Source of the DNA: Gimesia aquarii
GTDB taxonomy: Bacteria > Planctomycetota > Planctomycetia > Planctomycetales > Planctomycetaceae
Assembly (NCBI RefSeq): GCF_007748195.1
Contig: NZ_CP037920.1
Coordinates: 3,163,501-3,227,500 of the forward strand
Direction: 5' to 3'
Length of the DNA stretch: 64,000 nucleotides
The position numbers and the translations under genes are program-made. The notes beneath the pieces were generated by a model that saw only the letters and a program-made list of their open reading frames with translations, had not been told where the DNA came from and ran no database searches. Shown here in pieces: positions 29,117 through 39,884 of the stretch. Numbering within the stretch: the first letter of the stretch is position 1; each line of letters starts with the position of its first letter.

Positions 29117-30577
29117 ATGTCACATCCGCTTTCAGATTTACAATTTCTCGAAAACCGGCGGCAGTTCTTCGGCCGTTCAACTACCGGCATTGGTGTTGTG
29201 GCGCTGGGATCATTACTGAATCGTGATTTATTTTCAAAAGAGACAGCCACCAATCAAATGCGCATAGGAGGGTTACCGGGAATTCCTCACTTTGCGCCCA
29301 AAGCGAAGCGTGTGATCTATTTGCTGCAGTCAGGTGCGCCTTCTCAAGTTGACTTGTTTGATTACAAGCCATCGCTCGATCAACTTCACATGAGCGACTT
29401 ACCAGATAGTGTGCGTAAGGGACAAAGGCTGACGGGAATGACAGCGGGGCAGAAGAAATTCCCCGTCATCAAATCACCCTGGAAATTCCAGCAACATGGA
29501 GACTCAGGAACGTGGTTGAGTGAACTTTTGCCACATATGCAGGGGGTGGTCGATGATATTTGTGTTGTGAAATCAATGCATACAGAAGCGATTAATCATG
29601 ACCCGGCGATTACTTTTTTTCAGTCGGGACATCAACAGCCCGGTCGTCCGAGTATCGGTGCCTGGCTCAGTTATGGATTGGGTAGTGAAACTGAAAATTT
29701 ACCGTCGTTTGTTGTGTTACTGAGTAAGAATTCTTTTCATCAGGCGCAGCCGCTGTATGATCGGTTGTGGGGCAGTGGATTCCTGTCATCGAAATTCCAA
29801 GGGGTGAAATTCCGTAGTCAGGGAGACCCGGTTTTATATCTAAACGATCCTGCCGGGGGTAGTGATGCGAATCGACGTATGATGCTTGACCGTCTTTCCA
29901 AGCTGAATCAATTACGAGAACAAGAGATCGGAGATCCGGAAATTACTTCTCGGATTGCCCAATATGAAATGGCATACCGCATGCAAACATCGGTACCAGA
30001 GTTGGCTGATATTTCTAGTGAGTCTGCCAGTACTCTGAAACTGTATGGAGACGACGTCAAGGAGCCTGGATCACATGCGGCAAACTGTCTGCTGGCCCGG
30101 AGGTTGGCAGAACGTGGTGTGCGATTCATTCAGATATTTCATCGTGGTTGGGATCATCATAGCAATGTACAGAAACATTTACCGACGCTGACCAAACAGA
30201 CGGATCAAGGCTCTGCAGCGCTCATTGCTGATCTAAAACAGCGCGGCATGCTCGACGAAACACTTGTCATTTGGGGGGGAGAGTTCGGTCGCACCGTTTA
30301 TTCGCAAGGTAATCCTAAGTCGTTTGGTCGCGATCATCACCCACGTTGTTTTTCGATTTGGATGGCCGGTGGTGGCATTAAGCCGGGAATTAGCTACGGA
30401 CAAACTGATGACTACTGTTATAATATTACAGAGAGTCCCGTACACGTACACGACTTTCACGCCACAATTCTACATTGCCTTGGTATCAATCATGAACGTT
30501 TGACGTATCGTTTCCAAGGGCGCGATTACCGTCTCACTGACGTGCACGGAACCATCGTAAAAGATATTCTGCAGTAA
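29117..30577 (+). CDS. DUF1501 (sulfatase-like) protein with Tat signal
   Basis: A 486-residue protein that begins with a twin-arginine signal (NRRQFFGRSTTGIGVVALG), so it is exported folded. The body has the DUF1501 pattern, an alkaline-phosphatase-superfamily relative: 'KRVIYLLQSGAPSQVDLFDY', 'SMHTEAINHDPAITFFQSG', 'GWDHHSNVQKHLPTL', 'LVIWGGEFGRTVYSQG' and 'GRDHHPRCFSIWMAGGGIK', with conserved Asp/His for metal. No substrate is established. It follows the DUF1549/DUF1553 gene by four bases and must be cotranscribed; the two likely act together at the surface. Confidence 0.95.
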   Translation: MSHPLSDLQFLENRRQFFGRSTTGIGVVALGSLLNRDLFSKETATNQMRIGGLPGIPHFAPKAKRVIYLLQSGAPSQVDLFDYKPSLDQLHMSDLPDSVRKGQRLTGMTAGQKKFPVIKSPWKFQQHGDSGTWLSELLPHMQGVVDDICVVKSMHTEAINHDPAITFFQSGHQQPGRPSIGAWLSYGLGSETENLPSFVVLLSKNSFHQAQPLYDRLWGSGFLSSKFQGVKFRSQGDPVLYLNDPAGGSDANRRMMLDRLSKLNQLREQEIGDPEITSRIAQYEMAYRMQTSVPELADISSESASTLKLYGDDVKEPGSHAANCLLARRLAERGVRFIQIFHRGWDHHSNVQKHLPTLTKQTDQGSAALIADLKQRGMLDETLVIWGGEFGRTVYSQGNPKSFGRDHHPRCFSIWMAGGGIKPGISYGQTDDYCYNITESPVHVHDFHATILHCLGINHERLTYRFQGRDYRLTDVHGTIVKDILQ

Positions 30578-30602
30578 CTTCGAAACATTTGAAATACTTG
30601 GC

Positions 30603-31853
30603 TTATTTTTCAACAGCTTCAGAAATCACTGGTTTTAAAGCCGTTTCGAGCAGGAATGAAAAAGGCATGGTTTGTTCCATTGTCACGACGATCAGGTCGT
30701 CTTTGGGAGATGACCAATAGTGCGTACTGGCAGCACCTCCCCAACCATAATCACCAACTTTGCGAGCAGAATCAAACTGGCTTGGCTCAACACAAACCGA
30801 AAACCCATAGCCAAAACCAACACCATCGCGGACTGATTTACCAAATTTAATCCAGCCGACCTCTTTGGGAACATGATTTTGAGTCATAAGCTTAATCGTT
30901 TCGGGTTTTAAGATTCGTTTTCCATTTAATTGACCTCCATTACGTAGTGCAATGAGAAATTTCATATAGTCGGAAATCGTGCCAACCAGACCACCGCCAC
31001 CGGAAAGAAGATTCGGTTTTTTCAGATAGCGACTGGTCGCGGGATCATCGATTAATTCGCCACCCGGCTTGTAGTTTGCGGAAAACCGAGCTTGCTTTTC
31101 TTTTGGAACGAAGAACCCTGTATCGCTCATATCCAAAGGTGTAAAAATATTATCCTGCAGGTATTTATCGAATGGTTGTTTGGACACAACTTCGATAAGT
31201 CGACCCAGAACATCAATTGACGTTCCATAAACCCAATCTGTTCCGGGCTCGTACATTAAGGGGGTTTGTCCCATTTTTTGAGTCATCTTCTGCAGCGTAT
31301 TGTCTCGATTAATGGCATCTTCTTTTTTGACAAGCTTGCCATATTCACCAGCTGCCCCATAGACCAGACCCGCTGTGTGCGTCATCAGCTGTGCGACAGT
31401 GATCGGGTTTTTCGCTGGCTTGATTCCTTCCTCTCTGAAAACGGTCATTGCTTTTAATTCAGGAATGTACTTGCCAATGGGATCGTCTGGCGAGATCTTT
31501 CCTTGCTCTATTAATTGCATGACTGCAGCAGTTGTGATCGCTTTCGACATCGAATAAATGCGGAAGATGGTATCTTTTTGCATTTCTTTATCACGTTCGA
31601 CATCCATCTTACCGTACGTTTCAAAGAAACAAACCTGTCCTTTTCGTGCTACCATCACTGATGCGCCTGCCAGTCGTTTCTTGGCGATGAGATCATTGAC
31701 AATAGTTTCAACTTTTACAAGTTTGTCGGCTGACATACCCACTTCAGTGGGACTAACGACAGGTAAATCTTCTGCTTGGTTTTGATCGAGCCCGGTCCCG
31801 AAAAGGGCAATGGATATCCAGACCAGTTGTTTTAGTTTGAGATGCATTTTCAT
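30603..31853 (-). CDS. Class C beta-lactamase-fold serine hydrolase/esterase
   Basis: A 416-residue exported protein (signal peptide ~27 residues). The catalytic SxxK is in 'RIYSMSKAITTAAVMQL', the Tyr motif in 'WVYGTSIDVLGRLIE', and 'QLMTHTAGLVYG' and 'GWGGAASTHYW' fit the third element. This is the EstB/PBP-like branch that usually cleaves esters or D-Ala peptides rather than beta-lactams. It stands alone, converging with the DUF1501 gene, 25 bp between the stops. Confidence 0.88.
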   Translation of the reverse strand: MKMHLKLKQLVWISIALFGTGLDQNQAEDLPVVSPTEVGMSADKLVKVETIVNDLIAKKRLAGASVMVARKGQVCFFETYGKMDVERDKEMQKDTIFRIYSMSKAITTAAVMQLIEQGKISPDDPIGKYIPELKAMTVFREEGIKPAKNPITVAQLMTHTAGLVYGAAGEYGKLVKKEDAINRDNTLQKMTQKMGQTPLMYEPGTDWVYGTSIDVLGRLIEVVSKQPFDKYLQDNIFTPLDMSDTGFFVPKEKQARFSANYKPGGELIDDPATSRYLKKPNLLSGGGGLVGTISDYMKFLIALRNGGQLNGKRILKPETIKLMTQNHVPKEVGWIKFGKSVRDGVGFGYGFSVCVEPSQFDSARKVGDYGWGGAASTHYWSSPKDDLIVVTMEQTMPFSFLLETALKPVISEAVEK

Positions 31854-32134
31854 AGTTTGATACTTTATTTTCAGGGAGTGAAATCGTGTTAGGTATTTCA
31901 GTGTATCAATTAAAATGTCATCTGTCAGCTATAAATGCTCCGTCTCGTGATCTGTCTTGGTTCTTGGGATAAGATACCGCTGTTTGAGACAACTTGAGAC
32001 GATCTAGATTGTTAAAAACTATAACAATCGATTCTCTAAGCAGGAGGAAGTGATAATACGTTTTCTAATAATCTAGTCGCCAACCTTATACCCGCGCAGA
32101 TCTTCAAAACCCTCGCAGTGCTTTAGTCCTTCTT

Positions 32135-32584
32135 TTATGAGGGTGATTGCTTAAAGGCTTGCTGAACCATATTAATTTCTTGGTTTTCGTGTGCACGCAG
32201 GTCGGTCAACAAAGCATCAAATTGTTTTAATGCTTCATCCCAGCTTTGGAAAGGGTGTTCTGATTCTTTTAGTCTTGCAATGAAATTATCAATGTTACAC
32301 AAACTTTCTGCATGTTTCTTGTGAAAGTCTGGTACCATAATACAGCAACCGGGTGACTCATCAAAAATGGGTTTAAAGTATCCCTCCCGTTCTTCATTCT
32401 TAAAGTGCTTTGCCAGTAAATCGCGAAAATATTTCACTCGTGTTCCCAATTCACCAAATTTAGGAAAACCTTTTTCTTTCAGTTGCTCTGTCCAGTCAGC
32501 CAGTTCGTTTATGTGAGCGAGGATTTCTTCATGCTCATCTAACAATAACTGTATATGTTCATTGGGATTCGATTTTGGGGCCAT
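32135..32584 (-). CDS. Hemerythrin-like cation-binding protein
   Basis: A 149-residue helical protein with hemerythrin-type metal ligands: 'HIQLLLDEHEEILAHI', 'LLAKHFKNEEREGYF', 'VPDFHKKHAESL' and 'LRAHENQEINMVQQ'. These give the H...H...HxxxE...H...HxxxE pattern that can hold a di-iron site. It may sense or bind O2 or store iron. It lies 36 bp downstream of the PEP synthase gene in the same direction and probably shares its transcript, which suits a role in adjusting to oxygen changes. Confidence 0.85.
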   Translation of the reverse strand: MAPKSNPNEHIQLLLDEHEEILAHINELADWTEQLKEKGFPKFGELGTRVKYFRDLLAKHFKNEEREGYFKPIFDESPGCCIMVPDFHKKHAESLCNIDNFIARLKESEHPFQSWDEALKQFDALLTDLRAHENQEINMVQQAFKQSPS

Positions 32585-32620
32585 AGTTAACTCCTTTTAT
32601 TGTTAAGTTAAAATGATTCA

Positions 32621-35065
32621 TCATAAGGTCAAATTCCCTTTCATTTCTGGACTGGAAACAGGTGGTTCCAATTCCGCTTCGACTTCTGCGATATGTGAAA
32701 CGGTTTTCAGTATGGAATCAGGATTCAGCGAAATACTGTCAATTCCCTGTTTAACAAGAAACTCGGCGATTTCAGGGTAATCGCTGGGAGCCTGTCCACA
32801 GATCCCGATTTTTTTACCTGCCGATTTGACCTTTTTGATGGCAGCCGCTAATGACTCCATGACGGCAGGATCACGTTCATCAAAGAGGTGAGCCACAATT
32901 TCCGAATCCCGGTCGACTCCCAGAGTTAATTGTGTCAGGTCATTCGAACCAATTGAAAAACCGTCAAAAATTTCAGCAAAGGCCTCTGCTTGAATCACAT
33001 TACTGGGAAGCTCACACATGATGTAGATTTCCAGTCCTTCTTCTCCGCGACGCAGACCATGTTTCGCCATTTCGGCCAGCACTTTTTTTCCTTCATCTAC
33101 TGTACGACAAAACGGAATCATTAGCTTCATATTTTTCAGGCCCATTGTCTCACGTACTCTTTGCATTGCCTGACATTCTAAACCGAACGCATCACGATAG
33201 TGCGGATGATAATAGCGGGAAGCGCCCCGGAAGCCGATCATGGGGTTTTCTTCTTTGGGTTCATAGCGATTTCCGCCAATTAAGTTCGCGTACTCATTTG
33301 TTTTGAAGTCACTCATTCGGACAATGACATCATGTGGATAAAAGGCGGCCGCAATCATGGCAACACCCTGAGCCAGAGTATCCACGAAGAATGACGGTTT
33401 ATCATCATAAGATGAGGTTCGACGATCTATTTCGGATTTTAAGATGGGGTCTTTGAGATTTTCATACTCTAACAGTGCCATCGGATGAATGCGTATGAAC
33501 GAGTTGATAATGAACTCCATCCGTGCCAGGCCAACTCCGTCACTGGGTAACATGGAGAGGCGAAACGCTTCGTTTGGATTTCCAACGATCATCATCACCT
33601 TAGTTTCAGGACGAGGAATTTGAGAGAGATCGACCTTTTCAACCTCATAGTCGAGCTGACCCTCATAGACATAGCCGGTATCGCCTTCTACACAAGAAAC
33701 TGTGACCATTGATCCTGAAGGTATGGAAATCGTTGCCTGTTCTGCTCCAACAATTGCCGGCAATCCGAGCTCACGGCTCACAATTGCTGCATGGCAGGTG
33801 CGACCTCCTCGATTCGTCACAATCGCAGCTGCCTTTTTCATAATGGGTTCCCAGTCTGGATCAGTCTTCTCGGTAATTAGTACATCACCGGGTTGAACTT
33901 CATCCAAGTTGTCCGCACTATGAACGACGCGGGCGATTCCATGACCGATTCGTTCTCCTACACTCCGCCCGCAAGTCAGAACTCTTCCACGCTGATTTAA
34001 CTGATAGGTCTTTAAAAGTTGAGTTTTATTCTGTGAGTGAACTGTTTCCGGTCGAGCCTGTACAATAAATAATTCTTGTGTCATTCCATCTTTTGCCCAT
34101 TCAATATCCATAGGGCAAGGATGTCCTTTCACTTTTGAATAATGATCTTCGATGAGACATCCCCATCGGGCCAATATAAGAATGTCGTCATCATTTAAGG
34201 CGAACTGTTTCCGATCTTTGTGTGAAACTGGAATATTTCGGATCATTTTCTCCCCACCAGTATCATACACCAACTTAAATTCTTTCGATCCTAATGATTT
34301 ATTCAGAATAGGTTGGTATCCGTTTTTGAGGGTTGGCTTGAATACATAGTATTCATCAGGATTTACGCTGCCTTGTACGATGTTTTCACCCAGTCCATAT
34401 GCGGCGTTAATCAAAATGGCATCTTTGAATCCGGTCTCGGTATCGATTGTGAACATCACTCCAGAAGCAGAAAGGTCTGATCGCACCATACGTTGTATGC
34501 CGATGGAGAGCGCTATTTCAAAATGGTCAAACCCTTTTTCTGTCCGATAAGAAATCGCTCGGTCTGTAAACAAAGAAGCAAAGCAGCGAAGGCAAGTATC
34601 GAGTAATACCCTTGGTCCTCGCACATTTAAATAAGATTCCTGCTGCCCAGCAAAACTCGCATCAGGTAAATCTTCTGCGGTGGCACTGCTGCGAACGGCG
34701 ACATCGATACCCCCGGGAAGATGGTCGCTCAGCTTTTCGTACGCTTCCTGAATTTCCTCTTGAATCGATTGAGGAATCTTGGCAGAGAGAATGGCATGCC
34801 TGACTTCAAGGCCATGTTGTTGAAGATTGGTAATATCCGACGTATCCAGATCGCAGAGGATCTCTCGAATATGTTGGTCGAGGTCCGTTTCAGACAAAAA
34901 GCGACGATATGCGGTGGCCGTAGTTGCAAAACCGTTAGGGACGGAAATCCCTTCTGATTTCAGGTGATGATACATTTCTCCCAGCGATGCATTCTTGCCT
35001 CCTACTGAGGGGACATCTCTTATATCAATCTGATCAAACCAAAGTATCAGTGGTTCTCTAGTCAT
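32621..35065 (-). CDS. ppsA: Phosphoenolpyruvate synthase
   Basis: An 814-residue cytoplasmic enzyme (E. coli PpsA has 792) that converts pyruvate and ATP to PEP, AMP and phosphate. Residues 1-~340 are the PEP/pyruvate-binding ATP-grasp domain ('VPSVGGKNASLGEMYHHL', 'AVRSSATAEDLPDASFAGQQ'). The swivelling domain carries the phosphorylated His at about residue 425 in 'GGRTCHAAIVSRELGLPAIV'. The C-terminal TIM barrel shows 'IMCELPSNVIQAEAFAE', 'GSNDLTQLTLGVDRDS' and 'GICGQAPSDYPEIAEFL'. A perfect AAGGAGG precedes ATG 35065. The gene is divergent from the N-ATPase operon and upstream of the hemerythrin-like gene, suggesting a shared low-energy response. Confidence 0.95.
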   Translation of the reverse strand: MTREPLILWFDQIDIRDVPSVGGKNASLGEMYHHLKSEGISVPNGFATTATAYRRFLSETDLDQHIREILCDLDTSDITNLQQHGLEVRHAILSAKIPQSIQEEIQEAYEKLSDHLPGGIDVAVRSSATAEDLPDASFAGQQESYLNVRGPRVLLDTCLRCFASLFTDRAISYRTEKGFDHFEIALSIGIQRMVRSDLSASGVMFTIDTETGFKDAILINAAYGLGENIVQGSVNPDEYYVFKPTLKNGYQPILNKSLGSKEFKLVYDTGGEKMIRNIPVSHKDRKQFALNDDDILILARWGCLIEDHYSKVKGHPCPMDIEWAKDGMTQELFIVQARPETVHSQNKTQLLKTYQLNQRGRVLTCGRSVGERIGHGIARVVHSADNLDEVQPGDVLITEKTDPDWEPIMKKAAAIVTNRGGRTCHAAIVSRELGLPAIVGAEQATISIPSGSMVTVSCVEGDTGYVYEGQLDYEVEKVDLSQIPRPETKVMMIVGNPNEAFRLSMLPSDGVGLARMEFIINSFIRIHPMALLEYENLKDPILKSEIDRRTSSYDDKPSFFVDTLAQGVAMIAAAFYPHDVIVRMSDFKTNEYANLIGGNRYEPKEENPMIGFRGASRYYHPHYRDAFGLECQAMQRVRETMGLKNMKLMIPFCRTVDEGKKVLAEMAKHGLRRGEEGLEIYIMCELPSNVIQAEAFAEIFDGFSIGSNDLTQLTLGVDRDSEIVAHLFDERDPAVMESLAAAIKKVKSAGKKIGICGQAPSDYPEIAEFLVKQGIDSISLNPDSILKTVSHIAEVEAELEPPVSSPEMKGNLTL

Positions 35066-36922
<1,857 letters not shown>

Positions 36923-36923
<1 letters not shown>

Positions 36924-37318
36924 TGAATTTAAAAGTCCTATTGCCCACTGAAATATTTATTAATCAACCTGTCACTAAAATCATTGCGGAGGCGGAAAAT
37001 GGTTCCTTCTGTCTCCTGCCAAAACACGTTGACTTCGTTTCTGCTTTGCTCCCGGGGATTTTGACTTATGTTGATGAACGGCAATGTGAATACTTTCTCG
37101 GTGTTGGTGGTGGGATTTTAACGAAAACGGGTTCAGAAGTGCGTGTCTCAACAATTTATGCTGTTCAGGGAGAAGACCTGGGAACGCTTCGTCAAAAAGT
37201 AATTAAACAATTTGAAATTATGAATGAACGCGAGCGACTGGCTCGTTCCGCCATTGCCAAACTGGAAGCAGATATTCTGAGGCACTTTGTGAAACAGGGA
37301 GTGAGTGCCGATGGATGA
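36923..37318 (+). CDS. atpC: N-type ATPase epsilon subunit
   Basis: A 131-residue subunit whose ATG overlaps the atpD stop (TGATG). 'NLKVLLPTEIFINQPV', 'AEAENGSFCLLPKHVDFVS' and 'LLPGILTYVDERQ' match the epsilon beta-sandwich, and a helical hairpin follows. The second position in the operon is diagnostic of N-ATPases. Confidence 0.92.
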
Positions 37319-37664
37319 TCAAACACCTGCAGAAGACGACGAAACTCCCAACAGAGATTTACAACCAGATCATTTGCAAATGCAAAATCAGAGGGAGATT
37401 GAAAAACGAATTGCTTCCCAGGAGATCCGTAAGCTCAAAGCAAAAAATGAAAAACATCACACCATCTGGTTTGGGCTTGGTATGTTTGGGCTCATTGGCT
37501 GGTCGGTCGCAATTCCCGCTGTCTTGGGAGCCACCATAGGCATGTGGATTGACTCACGCTGGCCGACGCCATACTCATGGAGTCTGATGTTGCTGATCGG
37601 TGGAATTGCCTTGGGTTGCTTTAATGCCTGGAAATGGTTGCATAAAGAAGGAGGAATCGATTGA
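37311..37664 (+). CDS. atpQ: N-ATPase-specific AtpQ-like membrane protein
   Basis: A 117-residue protein, ATG 37311 overlapping the atpC end by eight bases. The N-terminal ~45 residues are charged and helical, followed by two membrane helices ('FGLGMFGLIGWSVAIPAVLG' and 'YSWSLMLLIGGIALGCFNAW'). This is the AtpI-like small subunit of N-ATPase operons, thought to help assemble the c-ring. Confidence 0.85.
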   Translation: MDDQTPAEDDETPNRDLQPDHLQMQNQREIEKRIASQEIRKLKAKNEKHHTIWFGLGMFGLIGWSVAIPAVLGATIGMWIDSRWPTPYSWSLMLLIGGIALGCFNAWKWLHKEGGID

Positions 37665-37984
37665 TGGACCTCAGTTTGGTTTTACAGCTTCTTGTTAGCT
37701 TGGGAACCGGGTTACTGTTGGGAGCATTATTCTTCGGCGGACTTTGGCTCACTGTAAAAAAACTCCCCAAAGTGAGTCAACCCTGGTTGTTGTTTTTACT
37801 GAGTGGCTTAAGCAGAACGGCACTGACACTCTGTGGATTCTGGTTTATCGGAATCTGGTTGTCACCAGACCATCAATGGCAGCGGATTATGATCTGTCTG
37901 TTAGGCTTTATGATGATGCGGTATTTTTTCACACGTTATATGAATCTAGCTAATGCATCTCTGTCGCGGGAATCTCATCAATGA
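37661..37984 (+). CDS. atpR: N-ATPase-specific AtpR-like membrane protein
   Basis: A 107-residue protein with three hydrophobic helices ('LVLQLLVSLGTGLLLGALFF', 'WLLFLLSGLSRTALTLCGFW', 'IMICLLGFMMMRYFFTRY'). The conserved Arg residues in the last two helices are typical of AtpR, which has been proposed to interact with the c subunit carboxylate. It overlaps its neighbours by four bases on each side. Confidence 0.85.
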   Translation: MMDLSLVLQLLVSLGTGLLLGALFFGGLWLTVKKLPKVSQPWLLFLLSGLSRTALTLCGFWFIGIWLSPDHQWQRIMICLLGFMMMRYFFTRYMNLANASLSRESHQ

Positions 37985-38709
37985 CCATGTTTCCTGACGA
38001 ACCAATCTGGCAATGGGAATTTATCATTCTGAACCGGACAATTATTTATACATGGGTCGTCATGAGCATCCTGGTGTGCATCTCATGGCTCGTCACGCGT
38101 AATTTGTCTTCCAGTACGAAAATTTCGTGTGGGCAGAACTTATTGGAAGTACTGGTCACAGGACTACGAAACCAGATTCGAGAGGTCAGTCAACAGGATC
38201 CTGGTTCTTACCTGCCATTTATTGGCACACTGTTTTTGTTTATTGTCGTTTCCAATATATTGGCGATTGTTCCCGGTTATTATGCCCCTACCAGTTCACT
38301 CTCCACAACAGCGGCTCTGGCAACTTGTGTCTTTATTGCGGTCCCCATTTATGGAATTGCAAATCAAGGAGTCAAAGGATATCTCAAGCAATATATCAGT
38401 CCTTCCGTCCTCATGTTGCCTTTTAATATTATTGGAGAACTCTCTCGCACGCTGGCATTAGCAGTTCGCCTTTACGGTAATATGATGAGTGGTGCGGTGA
38501 TTGCGGCGATCCTTTTGGGATTTGTGCCGCTATTTGTTCCGGTTTTAATGCAGGCGTTTGGATTACTGACGGGTGTCATTCAAGCTTATATATTTTCAGT
38601 TCTCGCCATGGTTTATATCGCATCGGCGACACAAGTGAGTGATGACTCAATTCGAAATAACAAAGTTCCTGAAATCAATTCGGAACAATCTCGTAATGAT
38701 GAAAACTAA
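37981..38709 (+). CDS. atpB: N-type ATPase subunit a
   Basis: A 242-residue integral membrane subunit that forms the ion half-channels. The essential stator region is visible in 'IIGELSRTLALAVRLYGNMM' (catalytic Arg within 'LALAVRLYGN') and 'IQAYIFSVLAMVYIASA'. ATG 37981 overlaps the atpR stop (ATGA). Confidence 0.93.
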   Translation: MTMFPDEPIWQWEFIILNRTIIYTWVVMSILVCISWLVTRNLSSSTKISCGQNLLEVLVTGLRNQIREVSQQDPGSYLPFIGTLFLFIVVSNILAIVPGYYAPTSSLSTTAALATCVFIAVPIYGIANQGVKGYLKQYISPSVLMLPFNIIGELSRTLALAVRLYGNMMSGAVIAAILLGFVPLFVPVLMQAFGLLTGVIQAYIFSVLAMVYIASATQVSDDSIRNNKVPEINSEQSRNDEN

Positions 38710-38725
38710 AGAGAGGAAGTTATTT

Positions 38726-39004
38726 ATGGACTCAAACACGATGATTGCAGCGGTGTCAATCTTTACTGCAGGTATTACGATCGCGATTGGCTCAATTGGC
38801 CCTGCTTTAGGTGAAGGACGAGCCTTGGCACAGGCATTGAGTGCCATTGCTCAACAACCAGATGAAGCAAGTACAATCACCCGCACGCTCTTTGTAGGGT
38901 TGGCGATGGTGGAATCGACGGCGATTTACTGTTTTGTAATTTCCATGATTCTGATTTTTGCCAATCCGTTCTGGAATTTCTTTCTGCAGTCGAATGGTGG
39001 TTAA
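38726..39004 (+). CDS. atpE: N-type ATPase subunit c
   Basis: A 92-residue hairpin of two membrane helices, with ATG 38726 after GAGAGGAAG. The C-terminal helix holds Glu63-Ser64-Thr65 and Tyr68, the set that binds Na+ in Na+-type rings. The first helix has Glu30 (GPALGEG) where Na+ c subunits have Gln. That two-carboxylate pattern occurs in N-ATPases, one of which (Burkholderia) was reported as H+ specific, so the coupling ion here is not decided by the motif alone. Confidence 0.93.
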   Translation: MDSNTMIAAVSIFTAGITIAIGSIGPALGEGRALAQALSAIAQQPDEASTITRTLFVGLAMVESTAIYCFVISMILIFANPFWNFFLQSNGG

Positions 39005-39034
39005 TCAACTTGAATGACAACGTAGGATTCAACA

Positions 39035-39832
39035 ATGTCCATTGATTGGTTTACATTTATTGCCCAAATCTTAAATTTTCTTGTTCTTGTCTGGTTGTTA
39101 ACCCATTTCCTGTATAAGCCAATCATTAATGCGATGAGCGAACGGGAAAAACAGATGGCAATGGAACACGAGAAAACTCTTACGGCGCAACAGCAGGCGG
39201 AATCTGAGGCAGAGAATTATCAACTGAAAACAGAAGAACTTGCACATGCTAAGGACGATTTACTGGCCGATGCAGGGAAAGAGATACAGCATTGGAAAGA
39301 AGAACATCTTAACCAGGCTCGGGCAGAAGTGGATCAAGCAAAGACAGAGTGGTATCGGACGCTTAGCAGAGAAAGGCATTCTTTTATTCGTGAGGCTCGC
39401 CTGCTGATCTCAAACCATATTCAAAAGATGAGCCGTCGAATTTTAACAGAATTAGCGAATGTCGATATTCAACAGCAGACGATTGATATCTTCCTAAAAG
39501 AGATTGAGAAGATTGACACACAGCAAAAACAGAGAATTATCTCACTGCTTGATTCGACAAAACATCGTGTATTGGTAGAAAGTGCTTTTGCACTTGGCAA
39601 AACGGACCTGGAAAAAGTCAGGACGTTCTTGCATCAATTCCTGGGGGAAGAACTCGCGATCGAATTTCGAGAGAAATCTGAATTAATTTGTGGAATGGAA
39701 TTGCATGTAGCTGGATACAAAGTCGCTTGGAGCATTCAGGAGTCACTCGAAGAATTAGAAGAGGAGTTTGTAAGATCGCTGAATGAAGAAATGACATTGG
39801 AATCAGAAACTGATATGCCAACCACGGCATGA
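39035..39832 (+). CDS. atpF: N-type ATPase subunit b (long form)
   Basis: A 265-residue subunit with one N-terminal membrane helix ('FIAQILNFLVLVWLLTHFLY') and a long charged coiled coil (~30-130), then a C-terminal domain of about 120 residues. No separate delta gene (atpH) is present in the operon. The long C-terminus probably takes its stator role, as in other N-ATPases. Confidence 0.9.
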   Translation: MSIDWFTFIAQILNFLVLVWLLTHFLYKPIINAMSEREKQMAMEHEKTLTAQQQAESEAENYQLKTEELAHAKDDLLADAGKEIQHWKEEHLNQARAEVDQAKTEWYRTLSRERHSFIREARLLISNHIQKMSRRILTELANVDIQQQTIDIFLKEIEKIDTQQKQRIISLLDSTKHRVLVESAFALGKTDLEKVRTFLHQFLGEELAIEFREKSELICGMELHVAGYKVAWSIQESLEELEEEFVRSLNEEMTLESETDMPTTA

Positions 39833-39884
39833 ATTTCTACATTCATATTATGTAGTCTGGTCAATCATGATTGAAAGTATGTAA

